Assembly: GCA_041392855.1 (NCBI GenBank)
Contig: JAWKLD010000001.1
Coordinates: forward strand, 1,846,001 to 1,910,000
From: Flavipsychrobacter sp.
GTDB lineage: Bacteria > Bacteroidota > Bacteroidia > Chitinophagales > Chitinophagaceae
DNA: 64,000 nt
Direction of reading: 5' to 3'
The position numbers were made by a program, and so were the translations under genes. The notes beneath the pieces are model-generated. The model did not search any database. It saw nothing but the letters and a program-made list of their open reading frames with translations, and had not been told where the DNA came from. Shown here piece after piece: positions 33,115 to 41,176 of the stretch. Numbering within the stretch: the stretch's first letter is position 1; the number at the start of each line of letters is the position of its first letter.

Positions 33115-33139
33115 CAGATATTTACAACACCAATATCTG
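33115..33139 (+). promoter_or_regulatory. inverted repeat in the leader of the 33180 gene
   Basis: CAGATATT-TACAACACC-AATATCTG: perfect 8-bp arms with a 9-nt spacer, 41 bp before the likely start codon. It may be an operator or an mRNA hairpin. No GTTAA array lies at the correct distance. Confidence 0.4.
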
Positions 33140-33179
33140 GTCTTGTATATATAGAAAACAACATAGACCAAGGATACGG

Positions 33180-35960
33180 ATGAGGAACAAGACAACATAT
33201 TATCGCTTAAGTATAAAACTCATTTTGTGCTTAGTGGCATTTTTGTCTTTTCACACCATTGCAAAAGCACAATTGAGTAGTAAAGTATACCGTACCCAAC
33301 TACTTAAAGACACTTTAAAGGCCGACAATAACCGCTCCTTTCTGTACAACAACATTAATATTTTTAACCTTACTGACAATAAGATCAGCGTGGTACTTAA
33401 TATAAGCCCTCCTGAAGGTTGGGAATTGACAACTCAAAAAGTGATCACTATAAGTCTTGAAGGAAATGAAAACACTATTGTAAATCTTAGAATGCTGCCT
33501 TCAGGTTCCAAAACTGCAGATTGGCAAACATTCAACATAGAGTATAGATTGAATAATGGTGCTGAAATTTTAAAAGACTCCTTCCATGTAAAAGTAGAAG
33601 AGTTTACAAAGTTTAAGGCTACACTACCCCATTCTAACTACGTGATGACCGCTCACGAAAAAAATGTGTACATACCTGTATCCGTAACCAACAGAGGCAA
33701 CACCACTCACGATTACTTTATAACATTCAGCAACAATTTGCTGAACCTGAACTATACCCAAACCATCACCTTAAAACCTACAGAAGACACTACTTATAAC
33801 CTTCCATTACGCATAAGCGATGCACAATGGAACATACTTAGGAATGAACAAATAAAAGTTCAAGTAAAACAAGCAAAAGGTGAAACCTACAACTTAATAC
33901 AAACAATATCTAAAGTAGGCTATATGCTACGTGATCATAAGTCTGGCTTTATGGAAATGCCCCTGCAAGTAGAAACAGGATTTACCTCGCAAGGAGCTAA
34001 TGACCTTCAGTATTATGGCGCATTACACGGCCGTTTAGAATTTACACCTTACGACAGGCTGGCATTTGACTTAAGAAGCAATACCTATACACAGGGCCAG
34101 GTTATAAAAAACAGCATATTAAGAGCTGAATACGAAGGACAAAAATGGTATGGCACTATCGGTAACGTGAATGAACTGACCGACTTTATCATGGATGGTT
34201 ATGGCGTGATTGGTGGCTACAAATGGAAAGGCGATCGTAATCAAGCAAAAGTATACGGTCTATTACAGAGCCGTACGGGAAATAGTAATTTAATTGGTGG
34301 TGATGTAAAATATGGCATCTCAGATAAGATCAGCATGGCTGATAAAGCAACTGTAAACCTTGACAGAGACAATAAAATTAACAGCTACATCATTCAGCAT
34401 ACAGCTAAATACAAAGTAGCCAATGATAAAGAGATCAATATCATTGGGGGCACAGGACTGGAACAAGCTACAAGCAATATCACCAATACCAACCAAACCT
34501 CACAAATAGGAACATCTATAGGTTATAAACTGCTATGGAATACTAAATACTATTCAATAGTCTCCGATGTATTGTACAATAGTAATTCCTATCCCGGTAT
34601 TTTTAAAGGACAAAGACTACAATCGCACGATGGCAGACTCATGTATAAAAACACCTTTATTGGAGGTTTTTATGACTATACATTTCGTGCACAAAACATA
34701 TATCAAGACACCACTTATTTTGATAACGTATTTAACCTTCGCACACAAAACTATGGCGCCAGAACAGGTGTAAGTTTTAAAGGGGGTAATGTCTCCTTAT
34801 CTGCCGGAAAACAACATCAGTTACAAAGTGCCGACACCTCTTATAATCCTGAATATATATTTAGTTATCTAAACCTCAGCACATCTATTACAGCTTTTAA
34901 AAACTTACATGCCAACATCAGCTCCTATTATGGTAGAGGTCACCTAAGCGGAGCCGAAGACCTTACAGGTGTAAATGTATTGAGTAATCAAGGCTCAATA
35001 CAATATGACTTTATAGGGGTAAGCGGGCGTTACGATATAGGTCCATACTACTATCATGACTATATACGTTTTCTACAAGACCAGACACAACAGTTTGAAA
35101 GGATAATCATTAGCCCCTATTTAGAAACTAGTCTTTTCAAACACAGCTTGTCTATACGCACACAGTTTAGCTATGCCAAATCATTGCCTAGCGCCATAGA
35201 AACATCCAATCTGTTAACCAACATTGTCTATACCAATTATAGAAGAGGGTTTGATCTAAACGTTTCTGGCATTATCCCTATTGAACAAAAAGAAGTACAA
35301 CCCTATGTAAACGTATCTTTTAGAGTAAGGCTAGTTGCACCTTTCTTACCTGTAAGAAAGTACTACCAGCTAAAACTGGTACTATTTAAAGATGCTAATG
35401 CTAATGAAAAACTAGATGAAGGTGAAGAAGTAATACCAGGACAAACTATTGCCATTAACTCTAATAAATTTGTATCGAATGGGAATGGGCATATTATTTA
35501 CAAAAACATTGACAAAGGCGATTATAAAGCAGACTATGGTTTTAGCAGTAAGGTAAAAGGATGGATACCAAGTGGAGGTACTATACAACACTACAATGTT
35601 TCTAAAAACAAAACTGTATATGTGCCATTTAAGAAAAGTAAAGTATTAAGTGGTAAACTTAAACTGATAAAGGATAGAAATTCCAACTTAGAGTTTAAAC
35701 TATCTAACATCAAAATTACAGCAATGGCCAATGACACCCTAAACACCTACTCTACACTAACCAATGATGAGGGAGAATTCTACTTCAACCTACCATCGGG
35801 CACATATACAGTTACGATAAGCCAAGCTGCTTTTGGCGATCAATTTAAACCTACAGAATTTGCTAAGCAAGCAGACTTGTTGAACAACGATGAGAAGACC
35901 ATCTACTTTGAGATAAAACAGAAGAGAAGGGCTATCAATATCAAGAGGAAGAAGAAATAA
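33180..35960 (+). CDS. large outer-membrane protein with usher-like architecture
   Basis: 926 aa from the ATG at 33180, chosen because the signal peptide (LILCLVAFLSFHTIAKAQ) then sits at the N-terminus; an ATG at 33084 would add 32 unlikely residues. Parts: two N-terminal beta-sandwich domains of NEW3/chaperone-like type (about 25-215; NNINIFNLTDNKISVVLNIS), a long region of alternating aromatic strands typical of a beta-barrel (about 240-690), an SdrD-like domain (LFKDANANEKLDEGEEVIPG, about 700-790), and a carboxypeptidase-regulatory-like domain near the C-terminus. The plan of periplasmic beta domains, barrel and two closing beta domains recalls fimbrial ushers, but sequence homology is not evident. 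Codons are ordinary, unlike the small exported genes upstream. Confidence 0.75.
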   Translation: MRNKTTYYRLSIKLILCLVAFLSFHTIAKAQLSSKVYRTQLLKDTLKADNNRSFLYNNINIFNLTDNKISVVLNISPPEGWELTTQKVITISLEGNENTIVNLRMLPSGSKTADWQTFNIEYRLNNGAEILKDSFHVKVEEFTKFKATLPHSNYVMTAHEKNVYIPVSVTNRGNTTHDYFITFSNNLLNLNYTQTITLKPTEDTTYNLPLRISDAQWNILRNEQIKVQVKQAKGETYNLIQTISKVGYMLRDHKSGFMEMPLQVETGFTSQGANDLQYYGALHGRLEFTPYDRLAFDLRSNTYTQGQVIKNSILRAEYEGQKWYGTIGNVNELTDFIMDGYGVIGGYKWKGDRNQAKVYGLLQSRTGNSNLIGGDVKYGISDKISMADKATVNLDRDNKINSYIIQHTAKYKVANDKEINIIGGTGLEQATSNITNTNQTSQIGTSIGYKLLWNTKYYSIVSDVLYNSNSYPGIFKGQRLQSHDGRLMYKNTFIGGFYDYTFRAQNIYQDTTYFDNVFNLRTQNYGARTGVSFKGGNVSLSAGKQHQLQSADTSYNPEYIFSYLNLSTSITAFKNLHANISSYYGRGHLSGAEDLTGVNVLSNQGSIQYDFIGVSGRYDIGPYYYHDYIRFLQDQTQQFERIIISPYLETSLFKHSLSIRTQFSYAKSLPSAIETSNLLTNIVYTNYRRGFDLNVSGIIPIEQKEVQPYVNVSFRVRLVAPFLPVRKYYQLKLVLFKDANANEKLDEGEEVIPGQTIAINSNKFVSNGNGHIIYKNIDKGDYKADYGFSSKVKGWIPSGGTIQHYNVSKNKTVYVPFKKSKVLSGKLKLIKDRNSNLEFKLSNIKITAMANDTLNTYSTLTNDEGEFYFNLPSGTYTVTISQAAFGDQFKPTEFAKQADLLNNDEKTIYFEIKQKRRAINIKRKKK

Positions 35961-35965
35961 CATTT

Positions 35966-36048
35966 CTTAATGAGTTGTTAACAGCTTGCAAAGCAGTCGT
36001 TAAGCAACAGCTTTTTATTCCACAACTTTTTCCTGTTTTGGATATTTG
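35966..36048 (+). promoter_or_regulatory. GTTAA-array promoter 6 (36110 gene)
   Basis: CTTAAT 35966, GTTAAC 35977, GTTAAG 35999 (steps 11 and 22). The -7 box GATATTTG ends at 36048, 49 bp from the proximal repeat. The array starts 6 bp after the stop of the usher-like gene. Confidence 0.82.
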
Positions 36049-36109
36049 TTTTATCGGAATTAGAGGACCGATAACAAACAAACATTCGTTACATATAAAA
36101 CAAACAAAC

Positions 36110-36388
36110 ATGAACAAACAGGATAAGAACATCGAAGTATTTTCAAGAATTGCCAACTATGTAGTAAAACAACATACCAGCAGAGGAAAAGGTAATGCCT
36201 CTTTTGAGTATCTACAGGATCTTATTAACAACGCACAGATCATTAACCAAACATTGATGACATCAGCGATTCGTATGGTCAACAAAGCTAAAAAGAGTCA
36301 AGATGCTACCGATGTAGACTCTTTGGTAGAGAAGTTAAAACATATTATACATAGCTCAGTAACAAAGTATACACAGAGCTACAGTTAA
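36110..36388 (+). CDS. 92-aa protein of the GTTAA regulon
   Basis: The ATG at 36110 is preferred because it follows the promoter and an A/C-rich leader; the frame is open upstream into the promoter but that part is not transcribed from it. The product is helical and soluble (MNKQDKNIEVFSRIANYVV ... VDSLVEKLKHIIHSSVTKYT), with no signal or TM segment. It is the only clearly cytoplasmic protein of the regulon. Family unknown. A good terminator follows at once. Confidence 0.7.
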   Translation: MNKQDKNIEVFSRIANYVVKQHTSRGKGNASFEYLQDLINNAQIINQTLMTSAIRMVNKAKKSQDATDVDSLVEKLKHIIHSSVTKYTQSYS

Positions 36389-36407
36389 TCACAATATTTA
36401 TAAACAT

Positions 36408-36439
36408 AAAAAGGGCACTTATTACTAAGTGCCCTTTTT
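36408..36439. terminator. bidirectional terminator between the 36110 gene and nusG
   Basis: AAAAAGGGCACTTA / TAAGTGCCCTTTTT: long perfect stem with A- and T-runs on the two sides, serving the 36110 gene (+) and nusG (-). Confidence 0.92.
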
Positions 36440-36458
36440 GCTATTAATGCTTTTTGTA

Positions 36459-37022
36459 TTATGCTATTTTCTCTACCTGCATGTAGTTCAGCTCTACTGG
36501 AGTATCTCTTCCAAAGATCTTCACAACTACTTTCAGTTTCTTCTTCTCACTATTCACTTCTTCAATAGTACCATTGAAGTCGTTGAAAGGACCATCTGTA
36601 ATTTTTACAGTTTCTCCTTCTATAAATGGATCAGCATATCCAATACCTTGCTCGCTAACTTCATCCATCTTACCGAACATCTTGTTCACTTCCGACTTAC
36701 GAAGAGCTGTAGGGTTGTCTTTACCTAAAAAGTGTATCACACTTGTTACACCTTTTATGTGCTGCACCATTTCATCATTGAACTTTCCGTTTTTACCTTC
36801 GATCATAAGGTAACCTGGGAAAAGTATTTTTTCTCTTAGTACTTTCTTACCACCTTGCACTTTAAACACCTTCTCAATAGGACATAGTACCTGCAAAATG
36901 GCATTCTCCCACTTGTATATCTTGATCTCTTTATCCAGATATTCCTTCACTTTCTTCTCCTTACCACTTATAACACGCAAAACATACCATTTGGTATCCT
37001 CATTGACAGTTGCTTCTTCCAT
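36459..37022 (-). CDS. nusG: transcription termination/antitermination protein NusG
   Basis: 187 aa. NGN domain at the N-terminus ([19 protein letters not shown], then FPGYLMIEG) and KOW domain at the C-terminus ([19 protein letters not shown]). It binds RNA polymerase and links it to Rho or ribosomes. Length and both domains are standard. It lies 25 bp downstream of secE, as in most bacteria, but the ribosomal genes rplK-rplA that usually follow are not here; a terminator comes instead. Confidence 0.96.
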   Translation of the reverse strand: MEEATVNEDTKWYVLRVISGKEKKVKEYLDKEIKIYKWENAILQVLCPIEKVFKVQGGKKVLREKILFPGYLMIEGKNGKFNDEMVQHIKGVTSVIHFLGKDNPTALRKSEVNKMFGKMDEVSEQGIGYADPFIEGETVKITDGPFNDFNGTIEEVNSEKKKLKVVVKIFGRDTPVELNYMQVEKIA

Positions 37023-37047
37023 CTCAACAAAAATTTAAATGTAATTA

Positions 37048-37242
37048 TTAACCTAATAAATCGTAGATGAACTTAAAGACACCCATTGATGCTTGGTCCA
37101 TTCCCCATATAAATGCGGTAACGATGATTAGAGATACCAATACGATTACTGTAGTTTGTTGCAACTCGCTCCATGTTGGCCATGTAACTTTGTGCACCAA
37201 TTCATCGTATGCCGATTGTATGTAACTACCGAACTTACTCAT
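37048..37242 (-). CDS. secE: preprotein translocase subunit SecE
   Basis: 64 aa from the ATG at 37242 (MSKFGSYIQSAYDELVHKVT). The longer frame to 37308 would run into the tRNA-Trp gene and is rejected. The conserved amphipathic helix before the membrane (KVTWPTWSELQQTTVIVLVS) and one TM helix are the SecE signature; the protein is part of the SecYEG channel in the inner membrane. It is between tRNA-Trp and nusG, the usual order. Confidence 0.94.
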   Translation of the reverse strand: MSKFGSYIQSAYDELVHKVTWPTWSELQQTTVIVLVSLIIVTAFIWGMDQASMGVFKFIYDLLG

Positions 37243-37278
37243 AATTAAACAATTAAAGACTGATATACAGCCTATTAG

Positions 37279-37349
37279 CACGGGTAGTAGGATTCGAACC
37301 CACATCAAAGGTTTTGGAGACCTCTATTCTACCATTGAACTATACCCGT
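37279..37349 (-). tRNA. tRNA-Trp (anticodon CCA)
   Basis: The minus strand folds as a full cloverleaf: acceptor ACGGGTA/TACCCGT, anticodon loop CTCCAAA with CCA, T-arm GTGGGTTCGAATCCTAC, discriminator G as expected for Trp. CCA end not encoded. Confidence 0.95.
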
Positions 37350-37443
37350 AAAATAAAAAAGTCACCCACCGCCGGGAGACCAGTGCGAAATTAAGGAAAA
37401 TTCATTCAATTTTCACAAAAATAGCTTAAAGATTTATTAAAGC

Positions 37444-38868
37444 TTACTTCAAATAATGAATATAACCCAAAACAAATGAAACATTATAATATGTATACTG
37501 AGTAGTATAGGTGTCTCCCATCAATATTAGGTTGTCTTGAGGGTTGGTCAGATTAACCTCCTGATCTAAGGTATTACTACCATAAGACCCCTTCAACCCA
37601 ATACAAACCTTACCCTTGGCTCTTTCTATAGAAACACCAGCGCTAGCATGATAAAGGCTGGCACTAGTAAAGGATAGAGAATTACCAATATCTTCTGCAC
37701 TTTCGTCATAGAAACTATTATCAGTTCTTATGCCAGCCATTAGAGTTAGCTTTTCCGAAAGCTGTTGCTCTACACCTATTGCTATATTCAGCACGGGCTT
37801 TTTACCTCCTGCCACCTGCAATATTTCAGAACTACTACCTCCAAATAAAGCCGCAGGGCGGATAAAGCTATTATTCTTAGGCGAGATATAGACATACTGT
37901 TTTATGCCAGCAAAGTACTCAGAGGTTACAAATAGCCTCGTCTTTTTAAACTGTTTACTCAAACCTAAGCTTACACTAAATGGAGACTTATAGTTAGCAG
38001 GCAACTTCTCTTGCCTATCATTAGCTATAATGCTCCCCCTTGTGTTAGTTACATCGTCTATTATCACATTACTACTTGTAAGGTCACTATTCACAATAGC
38101 TCTACTATACATGTTGAAGCTAGGCATGGTTACACTCAACCCCGCATCAAAATTGTCAAAGCTTGCCGTTACACCCAGCTTAAAAATATTACGCACACTT
38201 ATATAAGATACATTGTATAAAAAATCGGATGTGGATGTTTCAAACAAAAACGGGCTATTGATAACAGCTCGCGCTGTGTATTGTGATGAGAATTGATGAT
38301 CTCTATACGCCCCGAAATTGGACATACCTACAGCAAAGTGCTCGTTGATACGGTAAGCAATCGTAAACCCAGCCCATATTTCTTTTAGCCGGTTTCTCAT
38401 ATCTAATTGAGATACAAACTCTTCTTGGCCAGGGCTATAACCATCATCAATAACATTGATCATATCATCAAATCGCTGTGTCGCTTCAAACTTATATCTT
38501 ACTCTATCTACCAAGGCATAACCAACGGTCCACTTAGGATGCTTCTTATGTTTAAACACTCCTGATAGTATTAAAGGAATACTATGCACCTTTGTGGACT
38601 TCATATCCAACCCTGCACCTGCTCCATCTTTAAACTTCATAAAATCAACGGAATAAGCATTGGTAGTGACCGACAAACTGGCTTGGTCATTAAACCCCAA
38701 ACCACCGGGGTTATTAATTATTGCACTATTATCTTTTGAGACTGCCGCATCGCTACCACCAAGCAAAGTGCTTTTAGGTCCATACTGGTGGCTCCAGTAA
38801 TGGGTATCTTGAGATCGTGCAGAGAAAGAGATAATGCAAAGAAGCAGGATAGATATTATTATCTTCAT
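37444..38868 (-). CDS. outer-membrane porin-like protein (FadL/OmpP1-like)
   Basis: 474 aa with signal peptide MKIIISILLLCIISFSARSQ. The N-terminal part (STLLGGSDAAVSKDNSAIINNPGGLGFN) is the short segment with Asn-Pro-Gly that begins FadL/OmpP1-like barrels in Bacteroidota; the rest alternates aromatic strands and turns and ends with the aromatic barrel strand NVSFVLGYIHYLK. Likely transports hydrophobic compounds across the outer membrane, but the substrate cannot be told. It is the first gene of the DNA that separates tRNA-Trp from tuf. Confidence 0.78.
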   Translation of the reverse strand: MKIIISILLLCIISFSARSQDTHYWSHQYGPKSTLLGGSDAAVSKDNSAIINNPGGLGFNDQASLSVTTNAYSVDFMKFKDGAGAGLDMKSTKVHSIPLILSGVFKHKKHPKWTVGYALVDRVRYKFEATQRFDDMINVIDDGYSPGQEEFVSQLDMRNRLKEIWAGFTIAYRINEHFAVGMSNFGAYRDHQFSSQYTARAVINSPFLFETSTSDFLYNVSYISVRNIFKLGVTASFDNFDAGLSVTMPSFNMYSRAIVNSDLTSSNVIIDDVTNTRGSIIANDRQEKLPANYKSPFSVSLGLSKQFKKTRLFVTSEYFAGIKQYVYISPKNNSFIRPAALFGGSSSEILQVAGGKKPVLNIAIGVEQQLSEKLTLMAGIRTDNSFYDESAEDIGNSLSFTSASLYHASAGVSIERAKGKVCIGLKGSYGSNTLDQEVNLTNPQDNLILMGDTYTTQYTYYNVSFVLGYIHYLK

Positions 38869-39051
38869 ATAGTACTAGAAATGGGGCTCCTTAAAGATTA
38901 GCAAAAGTTATCATAAATAAAAATCTACTATAAGCCTTTTGCCTTTGACCTAAATAAACAAATAAGTGAACCGGTTAGCCTAACCTGACAAGTGACAAGC
39001 TCCATATATTGACCTTTTAAAATTTTCATTGTCGCTCCTGAAAAACAGATC

Positions 39052-39915
39052 ATGATATTAGAACACAAAACTTTTGACTTGTATGAAAAAATGGTTTTTG
39101 AAAAAGCGGTTTTAACCCCTCCATATTCCATCCCAAATAACATGTCTAATGAAGCTTGTTTTCTTTATGTAATTAATGGCACCTATAATTTAAACAGTGC
39201 TATTGGACATATTAAAGTTGAAGCAAAAGATGGTGTACTTATGGAATGTGGGAATTATTATGCTCAATGGATAAGATCAGCAAACTATGAGAAATGTGAA
39301 GCTATTGCTGTGCATTTCTATCCAGAGATCCTTAAAAAGATATATGATACAGATTTCCCAACATTTATAGCAAAGGCTAGAGACAGTCATAACAACACAG
39401 GAATTACTAGAATAAAAACTGATAGTACTTTACATCATTACATATCAAGTATGCAATTCTATTTTGAGAACCCCCATCTTGTCAGTGATGAATTATTGAT
39501 CCTAAAACTAAAAGAGCTTTTATTATTACTAGTAAAAACTGACAATTCTGATGCTATTAAAGAGATGATGGCAAAATTATTCTCACCAAAAGAATATAGC
39601 TTCAAACAAGTTGTAGAAGCTAACATATTTTCTAATCTAAGCGTTGAACAATTGGCTCAACTGGCTAACGTTAGTACCTCTACTTTCAAAAGAGAATTCA
39701 ATAAGATATACCAAATTAGTCCTGCACAATATTTTAAAACCAAGAAACTTGAAAAAGCAGCACAATTACTATCAAACACCAATAATAGGATAAGTGATAT
39801 TGCCTACGATTGTGGATTCAATGACTTAGCTCATTTTTCTAAATCCTTTCAAGAAGTATATAAACTATCCCCAACAAACTATAGACTGAACCAAAAAGAC
39901 AAAACTATGAACTAG
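39052..39915 (+). CDS. AraC-family transcriptional regulator
   Basis: 287 aa. N-terminal cupin-like sensor (about 1-150), C-terminal double HTH (about 190-280): LSVEQLAQLANVSTSTFKRE and the second helix pair ISDIAYDCGFNDLAHFSKSF, SPTNYR. It lies 40-60 bp upstream of two SRPBCC-domain genes on the same strand, which are the natural targets. The codon use of this gene is more AT-rich than that of the genes around it. A 13-bp palindrome GGTTAGCCTAACC (38973-38985) is upstream. Confidence 0.9.
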   Translation: MILEHKTFDLYEKMVFEKAVLTPPYSIPNNMSNEACFLYVINGTYNLNSAIGHIKVEAKDGVLMECGNYYAQWIRSANYEKCEAIAVHFYPEILKKIYDTDFPTFIAKARDSHNNTGITRIKTDSTLHHYISSMQFYFENPHLVSDELLILKLKELLLLLVKTDNSDAIKEMMAKLFSPKEYSFKQVVEANIFSNLSVEQLAQLANVSTSTFKREFNKIYQISPAQYFKTKKLEKAAQLLSNTNNRISDIAYDCGFNDLAHFSKSFQEVYKLSPTNYRLNQKDKTMN

Positions 39916-39948
39916 TTGAAAAAGTAATTTAGTCTGCATCATCTCACC

Positions 39949-39974
39949 TTTGTATTGTACCAAAGCAATACAAA
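39949..39974 (+). promoter_or_regulatory. inverted repeat over the promoter of the SRPBCC pair
   Basis: TTTGTATTG-TACCAAAG-CAATACAAA: perfect 9-bp arms. The left arm overlaps the -7 box ACCTTTG and the right arm ends one base before the ATG at 39976, so it can be an operator that covers the promoter or a hairpin on a very short mRNA leader. Confidence 0.6.
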
Positions 39975-39975
39975 A

Positions 39976-40497
39976 ATGGCAAACAAAAAGCAGATAGTTA
40001 CTAGTGTGATCATACACACAAACAAAGAGCAAGTTTGGGATAAATTATATCATCAGTTTGGAGACATATCCATTTTCAACCCAAACCTAGATCACTCATA
40101 TCAAATAACAACAGGTGCCGTACAAGTAGGTACTGAACGCAGATGCGATCTTGATGCCAATACCTATATCAAAGAGACTATTACACATGCCGATGAATAT
40201 AACAGCATGAGCATTGACATTTATGATGGCAATATGCCTATGCTAAATACAATGGATATTAATATTAAACTCAACCCTCTTTCAAATAGCAAAACAGAAA
40301 TAATACTTATTGCCAACTTTAACACCAAGCCCACATTCATGGCAGGTTTGATGAAACTACCATTGCGTAAAAAAATGACAGACCTTTTAATAGGCTTGAA
40401 GTACTATCTAGAAACTGGCAACGAAGTATCTAAACATAGTTATAAGCCTATTCTTAAAGCCTTCAAACAACTTCCAATTAATCAACCTTTTATTTAA
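39976..40497 (+). CDS. SRPBCC-fold (polyketide-cyclase-like) protein
   Basis: 173 aa from the ATG at 39976; an in-frame ATG at 39955 would lie within the promoter repeat. START/SRPBCC pattern: KQIVTSVIIHTNKEQVWDKL at the start, GAVQVGTERRCDLD in the middle and a long C-terminal helix (LMKLPLRKKMTDLLIGLKYY). Such proteins hold hydrophobic ligands in a cavity. No signal peptide. First of two SRPBCC genes; 6 bp to the next. Confidence 0.8.
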   Translation: MANKKQIVTSVIIHTNKEQVWDKLYHQFGDISIFNPNLDHSYQITTGAVQVGTERRCDLDANTYIKETITHADEYNSMSIDIYDGNMPMLNTMDINIKLNPLSNSKTEIILIANFNTKPTFMAGLMKLPLRKKMTDLLIGLKYYLETGNEVSKHSYKPILKAFKQLPINQPFI

Positions 40498-40503
40498 ACA
40501 GTT

Positions 40504-41004
40504 ATGAAAAAAATCACTTTTTTATTATCAATGCTATTATTAACAACATTTAATGTAAATGCACAAAAAACAAAAACTATGATCAAATCCGCAACAATAG
40601 CAGTAATACCAATTGACGTCTCGGCTGCTCAAGCATGGGATATTATAGGAGCCGTAGGAGGTGTCGACAAGTGGTTTGGGGAAGTCATTAAAACCTGTGA
40701 GGTAAATGGAGACCACAGGGTTTGCGGGCTTGGAGATGGACAAACCTTTGACGAGAAAATAATCTTAGTAGATCATCAAAACAAAATATTAAGATACGAT
40801 ATCGCTACACAACCTATGATACCTATGTCAAATCTATCGGCCTATATGCGTGTACTAGAAGATGCCAATGGGGAAACATACATCGAATGGTCTGGCAATT
40901 ATGATGTAACACCAGAGCAAAAAGACGAAGTAAATAAAATGCTGATCGGAGCATGGCAAATGGGCGTAAAGGGGATAGAGCAATATGCTACTTCTTTGAA
41001 TTAA
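40504..41004 (+). CDS. exported SRPBCC-fold protein
   Basis: 166 aa with a signal peptide (MKKITFLLSMLLLTTFNVNA), then a START/SRPBCC domain: IAVIPIDVSAAQAWDIIGAV, CGLGDGQTFDEKIILVDHQN, YIEWSGNYDV and the long terminal helix. In contrast to the gene upstream it should act in the periplasm. Cotranscribed with it (6-bp gap) and probably under the AraC regulator. Confidence 0.82.
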   Translation: MKKITFLLSMLLLTTFNVNAQKTKTMIKSATIAVIPIDVSAAQAWDIIGAVGGVDKWFGEVIKTCEVNGDHRVCGLGDGQTFDEKIILVDHQNKILRYDIATQPMIPMSNLSAYMRVLEDANGETYIEWSGNYDVTPEQKDEVNKMLIGAWQMGVKGIEQYATSLN

Positions 41005-41017
41005 TAGTTATCGTAAC

Positions 41018-41055
41018 GGTTGAAAGTTACTGCATTTAGGTGCAGGCTTTCAACC
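41018..41055 (+). terminator. hairpin after the SRPBCC pair
   Basis: GGTTGAAAG / CTTTCAACC with an inner TGCA pair, 14 bp after the stop codon. There is no clear T-run, so termination is likely but not certain. Confidence 0.55.
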
Positions 41056-41176
41056 TATTGCATTATCAAATAGCTATATAGCCTTCTTCTTTTTTCTAAG
41101 CCAATTAATAGCCCTATTTTAGATAAGCCTGTAATGTTTATCCATTACACTCGTCTATAAAAGCATTACCCGTAAA

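Noticed and set aside
33070..33124. GTTAAT at 33070 followed by GATATTTA as a tenth array promoter
   Set aside because: There is no second repeat 22 bp upstream and the distance to the candidate -7 box is 54 bp rather than 49-50.
34567..34773. Second-frame ORF in the usher-like gene
   Set aside because: It overlaps a long, well-supported gene and has no coding features of its own.
35975..36109. 45-residue N-terminal extension of the 36110 gene
   Set aside because: It is coded by the GTTAA array and promoter, upstream of the predicted transcription start.
37243..37308. Longer SecE start at 37308
   Set aside because: The extra residues are coded by the 3' half of tRNA-Trp.
38973..38985. Palindrome GGTTAGCCTAACC as the operator of the AraC gene
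   Set aside because: Perfect but short (six-base arms), single, about 70 bp from the start codon, and of a type that AraC proteins do not usually bind; kept only as a note.
39000..40500. Recent transfer of the AraC/SRPBCC cluster
   Set aside because: The genes look more AT-rich than their neighbours, but the difference was judged by eye and there are no mobile-element borders.
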